Source: CAXBDP01 sp041689935 (GTDB taxonomy: Bacteria > Bacteroidota > Bacteroidia > Cytophagales > Cyclobacteriaceae). Taken from it: a stretch of 64,000 nucleotides of DNA. A program made the translations under genes and the position numbers. Where the stretch lies: contig JBDNFI010000028.1 of the NCBI GenBank assembly GCA_041689935.1, forward strand, positions 1-64,000, read 5' to 3'. The notes beneath the pieces were generated by a model. It ran no database searches and was not told where the DNA came from. It saw only the letters and a list, made by a program, of their open reading frames with translations. Below are positions 60,701 to 64,000 of this stretch, piece by piece (position 1 is the stretch's first letter; every line of letters starts with the position of its first letter).

Positions 60701-63422
60701 TGAAACAAAATCTTTATTAGCTATACATGTTTGGAAAAAAATAAAGAGCTCCGACCCAGTCCGTTATCAGGCAATACTCGCTAGGGTTAAAGTAAACAAA
60801 CCTGATGTGGTGAAATTTATAATAGCGGCAGCAGATGCTATAGAGCTACATGAGCTCCCATCTAGAGATTGGAACTATAGGAAAGTAACATTTACAGGGC
60901 TTACCGGTCCGTCTACTCTAATCGATACAATCTGGGTTGCTGCGCCATCTGATCAGTTAGGCACTGCAACAAATGTGAAGGTTCTCGATCTAAGCATTAC
61001 CACAGGAGCTTTCGCAGGTGCTACATCCTATAAAGGTATAAGTATAAAAGAAATAAAATGTTATCCAGCTGGGTCAAGTACGGGCACCGTAGTACAAGGT
61101 ATACTTAACTATACAACAGGGGTTATAAAAGTAGTAGTAGATAAGCCCATAGCCGAATGTGCCGTGTTCTCAATAAGATTTTCTGGAGCACTTTTAGGTG
61201 GATCTTTTGGTAGTTATACGGAGGGTTATTCAATCCAAAGAATTGCCTTTAACATGGGCTACAATGCCATAAGACAGAAGTTGAGTCTCGGTTCTTCTGC
61301 TTATGATATTTTTGGATATAAGCCAGAAACACAAACAAAAGATGTTATTATAAAATATGTTATCCAAGGTAAAGTAAAAAACATTTCACCAAATAAAGGT
61401 GAGATTATTGATATTAGTGGTATCAAGTCTGTGAAATTTGCGACCACACCAATCTCTATGTTATACCCAACTTGGTCTGGGGAAATGAGCTTGGATCTGA
61501 CTGCCACTAAAATAGATTTTAGTGACATTAAATATAGTCCAGCATTTACACCATTTATAGGTGGTAATGTAGCTACTATTTCGCAATCTGGGGTAGCGAA
61601 TAGTTCGCCTCAATTTAAAGATGAGTCGATTACAATAGACTTAACTTCATCTAGGGAAATAGATCTTTTAGAAGCATCATTATTAGTGAGCGATGTTTTT
61701 GGTTCTACTAATAATCCAGTAAGCTCTTCTTCTATCGTCGTAAGTGCAATAAATAACATAATAACATTCGGGACTTCAACCCTGATATATGCTAACTCGA
61801 AAGTATTAAAGAGCACAGAAAAATTATTAGATACTTTTTGGCTGCTTAAAGCAGACGGATCTGTGATAAAGCAATCAAAAAATACAGTCACCGTTTTGGA
61901 TGGATTAACATTATTATGTCAGCCTAGTAGCGACTCATCTAAAATTGGGAAGCCATATGGTATAGAGATAAAAAACTTTGCCATGTCTCTTTTAGATACC
62001 GAAGAGTTCAACGTAGATTACGGTTCTATCATACTTATTAATAACGTACCAGATAATGGTGGTTTTGTATACGGTTTTTATGACAAAAACAAAAAAGAAT
62101 TTTTGGGAACTAGTCTATATTATATAGACTATATATCTAGAGGTCCGGATAATATTTACATAGGGGTTTTGGCGATTGATGCAGATGGTAATACGTCTAG
62201 TAATATTGATTTTTTTGGGCCAAAGACTTCTAGTAGATTTATCCCATCTAATGTTCCGGTGAAGATAGCATGTCCCATCTACAACTTGGAATATAACTCT
62301 TCGTCAAGAATAGGGTTATCATCAATACCCCCTAATCTTAAGAAAACACAGCAGTGGCCATTGTATTTTACGGCAGGATCTTTTACCAAGGATATCTATA
62401 TAAATCCAGTTTATGGTTGGACTTCTTGGTTAAGCAAATATGTTGGGAAAACATTAAGGGCTACATATTCAACCCTAGACATAGATAGTGCAATTTGGTC
62501 TCAGATAGCAGGTCGTCCATATATCGATGTGTTGGACGAGGTCCCAACTGTGCTTTCTAATAGAAGGGTACAGTTAAGTCAAACGCCAATTGCCACCTTT
62601 CGTGAACCATCGAATACTGTAGTTGGTGTAATAAAAAATTGGGTTTCCTTTGAAAAAAGGGACAATATAAACAGTAAGTGGGAACTGGTAGAAAGTAATT
62701 TAATCAGAAATATAAATTGCAATACCGGAATAGTGGATTTCGTAACACCATTGTCTGATGATCCAAATTTAATTAGAGTATCATATACCGCAAAAGCAAC
62801 TGGCATACCGATTAAACAAGTTTCTGGAGCGCCAATACCGATCAATCCATTTTTGAATAGAGATTTAGTCGACACAGAAAAAGCACTACATATATATATC
62901 AACCCATCTAGGATAGAGGTTAGAAGTTCAGAAAACAATGCCTACACGTGGGATTACGTATCCGAGCATCCTTATGGACCGGTTATAGATTTTACTTATG
63001 ATACGAATATTTTTGACTACTATAACAGTACAGAGTATGACCCATTTGCTATGCAAATAGCTCTTATCCATGTCTTGAATTCCGTAGACATAAAAGATGT
63101 TAGGTTGGAAGATCTAAGGCTAAAGGGTGGCGGACTAAAAGCAACTCTGGGTAAAACCATTAATGTAAAATCATATGGCGCATTGGATCTTGATAAGGTT
63201 TTAGTGGATATTCCTGAGGCTATATCTTTTTGGGATATATACCCTTCAGATCAAGAATCCTATCCAAAGGGTGGTTATGTTATAATACAGATACCTAGGT
63301 CTGTTTTGGAAAATTTCAATAACGAAGAAGAAATATATAGTATAATAGATAAAAATATAACCGCTGGTGTAGCTTATAAAATCCAGGATATGGATGGAAA
63401 AGATTGGGCAAGAATTAGATGA
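57708..63422 (+). CDS. Very large baseplate/tail protein (1904 aa) with peptidoglycan-binding-like segment
   Basis: Begins with GTG two bases after the preceding stop. It is a single uninterrupted frame and contains no in-frame CGG, a useful contrast to neighbours of similar size. Most of it is mixed beta structure without recognised domains. At about 942-1005, ISLREYGDGTN, YNAATFNAVKAFQ and NGTVDSETKSLL match the PG_binding_1 pattern. Downstream, TFTGLTGPSTLIDTIWVAAP resembles a small beta module. The stop overlaps the next start (ATGA). A peripheral baseplate protein contacting the cell wall is plausible. Confidence 0.7.
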   Translation: MKKFDHKIDGSIQGKVRKVNNLPLDDSSMALAWFSSKQVTPSNNISITDLSNFTPENSYSSDIGASNNRAKNKLVFANELGMLEDSDGNTVFDSDDISVSDIFLSNQAFDKRYHINDIKKNDFIHSYYISRYYTLLPRNSYGFNSLDDFVEMSKIPFSIKVLDQNGYDYLDPNTGDKKYRILIEQMPLSLYSDRTAVPSKVVVLFDSPNPVDLRLVYDKVSLSSTSSISSVVPQYRENINTVSLFSRVAEESFVVDNSSRKKKIFARKSLSSKNNMIASTNTNADGFEIFVPKKGLSDSRTYESFNWRLIAKIKKSVDVSSVNNGEELDSESNIKQKVVNCAVLSSASAFPIMEAGRDYSSANPYVFYRLEQSPFNLSGYLFQNPKMIGTPKQNALYWLLNIDEVSATDLDQYDVLAWSPTATLTTEQGAKIKRYTEISQGTLILDLSRIPSGAESIDPSLSVSSLEYALDSWTYNPTNIFIDENKHNAWKIDETVFETLTVDGVNHRVYSIFGRSNLSDISTKKICKEFTGSLSPSNIVLKNSRGNPIFVSLEFAPYTDALAKGSILASTAQFLKYCNDLYQPSSFFDISTANSGVASIEENPFNVVAAIEGPFKLLYNAVSVALLARIFSTKTKDVRSSMYYHVSKWDSSFVINGNALLEDEKKEIYSLIKLNNIDSIGTVKYCKSLIPKNNSIIDYYRSSIYDYLPDQYSLSTQEIDLSNITFYVEITNPDAIIANAVRVEKDYTSEDVEEIPTSYTLYKLDADTIDSTLYAYTNSPSPQFVIPGGFGPYVIRDRMYKSSNKEVNDFLNKSISTINTYKAYPFNFSIFNSYVSSKESSNSFSASWTANVEARYSATLSREAFYKEHVEATPDKLVPVIDPPHTQIYEPTQNSNAVYSGADRRTNIVNSTDPANSYLYTGDIQAGNTTKQFVQGMSKPLNYINYIQISLREYGDGTNIFNCPLTGSGVGYNAATFNAVKAFQVQEDARFENGTVDSETKSLLAIHVWKKIKSSDPVRYQAILARVKVNKPDVVKFIIAAADAIELHELPSRDWNYRKVTFTGLTGPSTLIDTIWVAAPSDQLGTATNVKVLDLSITTGAFAGATSYKGISIKEIKCYPAGSSTGTVVQGILNYTTGVIKVVVDKPIAECAVFSIRFSGALLGGSFGSYTEGYSIQRIAFNMGYNAIRQKLSLGSSAYDIFGYKPETQTKDVIIKYVIQGKVKNISPNKGEIIDISGIKSVKFATTPISMLYPTWSGEMSLDLTATKIDFSDIKYSPAFTPFIGGNVATISQSGVANSSPQFKDESITIDLTSSREIDLLEASLLVSDVFGSTNNPVSSSSIVVSAINNIITFGTSTLIYANSKVLKSTEKLLDTFWLLKADGSVIKQSKNTVTVLDGLTLLCQPSSDSSKIGKPYGIEIKNFAMSLLDTEEFNVDYGSIILINNVPDNGGFVYGFYDKNKKEFLGTSLYYIDYISRGPDNIYIGVLAIDADGNTSSNIDFFGPKTSSRFIPSNVPVKIACPIYNLEYNSSSRIGLSSIPPNLKKTQQWPLYFTAGSFTKDIYINPVYGWTSWLSKYVGKTLRATYSTLDIDSAIWSQIAGRPYIDVLDEVPTVLSNRRVQLSQTPIATFREPSNTVVGVIKNWVSFEKRDNINSKWELVESNLIRNINCNTGIVDFVTPLSDDPNLIRVSYTAKATGIPIKQVSGAPIPINPFLNRDLVDTEKALHIYINPSRIEVRSSENNAYTWDYVSEHPYGPVIDFTYDTNIFDYYNSTEYDPFAMQIALIHVLNSVDIKDVRLEDLRLKGGGLKATLGKTINVKSYGALDLDKVLVDIPEAISFWDIYPSDQESYPKGGYVIIQIPRSVLENFNNEEEIYSIIDKNITAGVAYKIQDMDGKDWARIR

Positions 63423-64000
63423 TAAATTTTCTTCCAGATATAATAAAAACATTTTCTGATAAATCACAACAAACTGTTGGATCTTTAATGAAAAATGTTA
63501 AAGCTGATAAGGCACAGGTCGCAGAGTTAGTAAAAAATCTTTCTACGTTTTCCGTCGGTGCCGACTACGCCCCAGTCGCGTATAGAATTGGATCAATAAT
63601 TGAATCAGAATCATTTGTTGATACATTCAGGGATATGCAAATACGCTTTGAGAGATACTTCAATGCCTCTAACGCAGTTAGCGTATCGACAAATTCCATG
63701 GTAGATATAATGTTATCTCAAATTGCTAAGATAGAAAAGAATGTAGAATATTTAGAAAATTATATTAATAACTATGAGTTTATTTCAGGAAAAGATGATC
63801 TTTATAATTTTTCATATTTAGAAAATTTTGATAATAACCTAAACTCAAATGAGCATGAAGTAGAAAAAGTACCCTACACAGATAGGGGTGGCTCACCATT
63901 CGGTGAAAATGGCAATGGTTATGTAGACAGTATCGTCTCGAAGTTTAAGATAGGTGCTGGAGTCGATTTTATTAATCCTATTGGTTTTATAAAATCAGTT
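63419..64000 (+). CDS. Tail/baseplate protein, N-terminal part (3' end outside window)
   Basis: The ATG at 63419 overlaps the previous stop; the frame is open to the window end, giving 194 residues. It begins MINFLPDIIKTFSDKS and contains helical segments (NSMVDIMLSQIAKIEKNVEY) and later a Gly/Asn-rich stretch (GGSPFGENGNGYVDSIVS). No family is recognised. No in-frame CGG is seen in the visible part. Confidence 0.65.
   Translation, partial: MINFLPDIIKTFSDKSQQTVGSLMKNVKADKAQVAELVKNLSTFSVGADYAPVAYRIGSIIESESFVDTFRDMQIRFERYFNASNAVSVSTNSMVDIMLSQIAKIEKNVEYLENYINNYEFISGKDDLYNFSYLENFDNNLNSNEHEVEKVPYTDRGGSPFGENGNGYVDSIVSKFKIGAGVDFINPIGFIKSV

Overview
The window is part of a low-GC tailed bacteriophage genome, almost certainly a large one with a contractile (myovirus) tail. 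It holds tail-fibre ends, an accessory block of oxygenases and peroxidase-like proteins, and then a nearly complete tail module: neck, two sheath-like proteins, tail terminator, three tail-tube paralogues, two chaperone-like proteins, very large tape-measure-like proteins, baseplate hub, tail lysin, gp25-like and J-like wedge proteins and large peripheral proteins. All genes but one are on the + strand. No tRNA, rRNA, integrase or CRISPR array was seen, and nothing identifies the host beyond its having peptidoglycan.

Layout: 1-1032, tail-fibre C-terminus and a small protein ending in 18 FPPX tetrapeptides. 1173-10100, accessory block with six 2-oxoglutarate/Fe(II) oxygenases, two glutathione-peroxidase-fold proteins, a DUF6065-like protein, a methyltransferase-like protein and small unknowns. 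10173-14667, neck/connector genes, a first sheath-like protein and a probable tail terminator. 14779-18725, sheath and three tube-fold proteins with a clear terminator after the main tube. 18815-20013, chaperones. 20028-34825, three large tail-lumen candidates. 34832-52909, baseplate hub, three-enzyme lysin, OB-fold protein, wedge genes and a metallophosphoesterase. 52920-64000, large baseplate or tail proteins.

The main discovery is a recoding system. Six tail genes are each broken into two or three open reading frames by single +1 shifts, nine in all. At every break the last codon shared by both frames is CGG, followed by A or T; dropping one base of CGGW restores one long reading frame, and all six restored lengths come out divisible by three. 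In a hand scan of the whole window, CGG occurs in frame only at these nine places and never as an ordinary arginine codon, although CGG trinucleotides are common in the other two frames. The preceding codons differ (AAA, CTA, CAA, GAG, ATC, TAT, TGG, TAT, AAT), so P-site slippage does not explain it. The simplest reading is that CGGN is decoded as a four-base codon, or that an unassigned CGG always triggers a +1 skip. The restored genes encode proteins of 211, 2294, 2035, 583, 3798 and 1594 residues, so the tail could not be built without this recoding.

A second theme is the oxygenase block beside the FPPX-repeat protein, which suggests hydroxylation of proline-rich tail appendages. Other points are a peroxidase-fold protein without its peroxidatic cysteine, duplicated sheath and tube genes, and a tail lysin with three catalytic domains.
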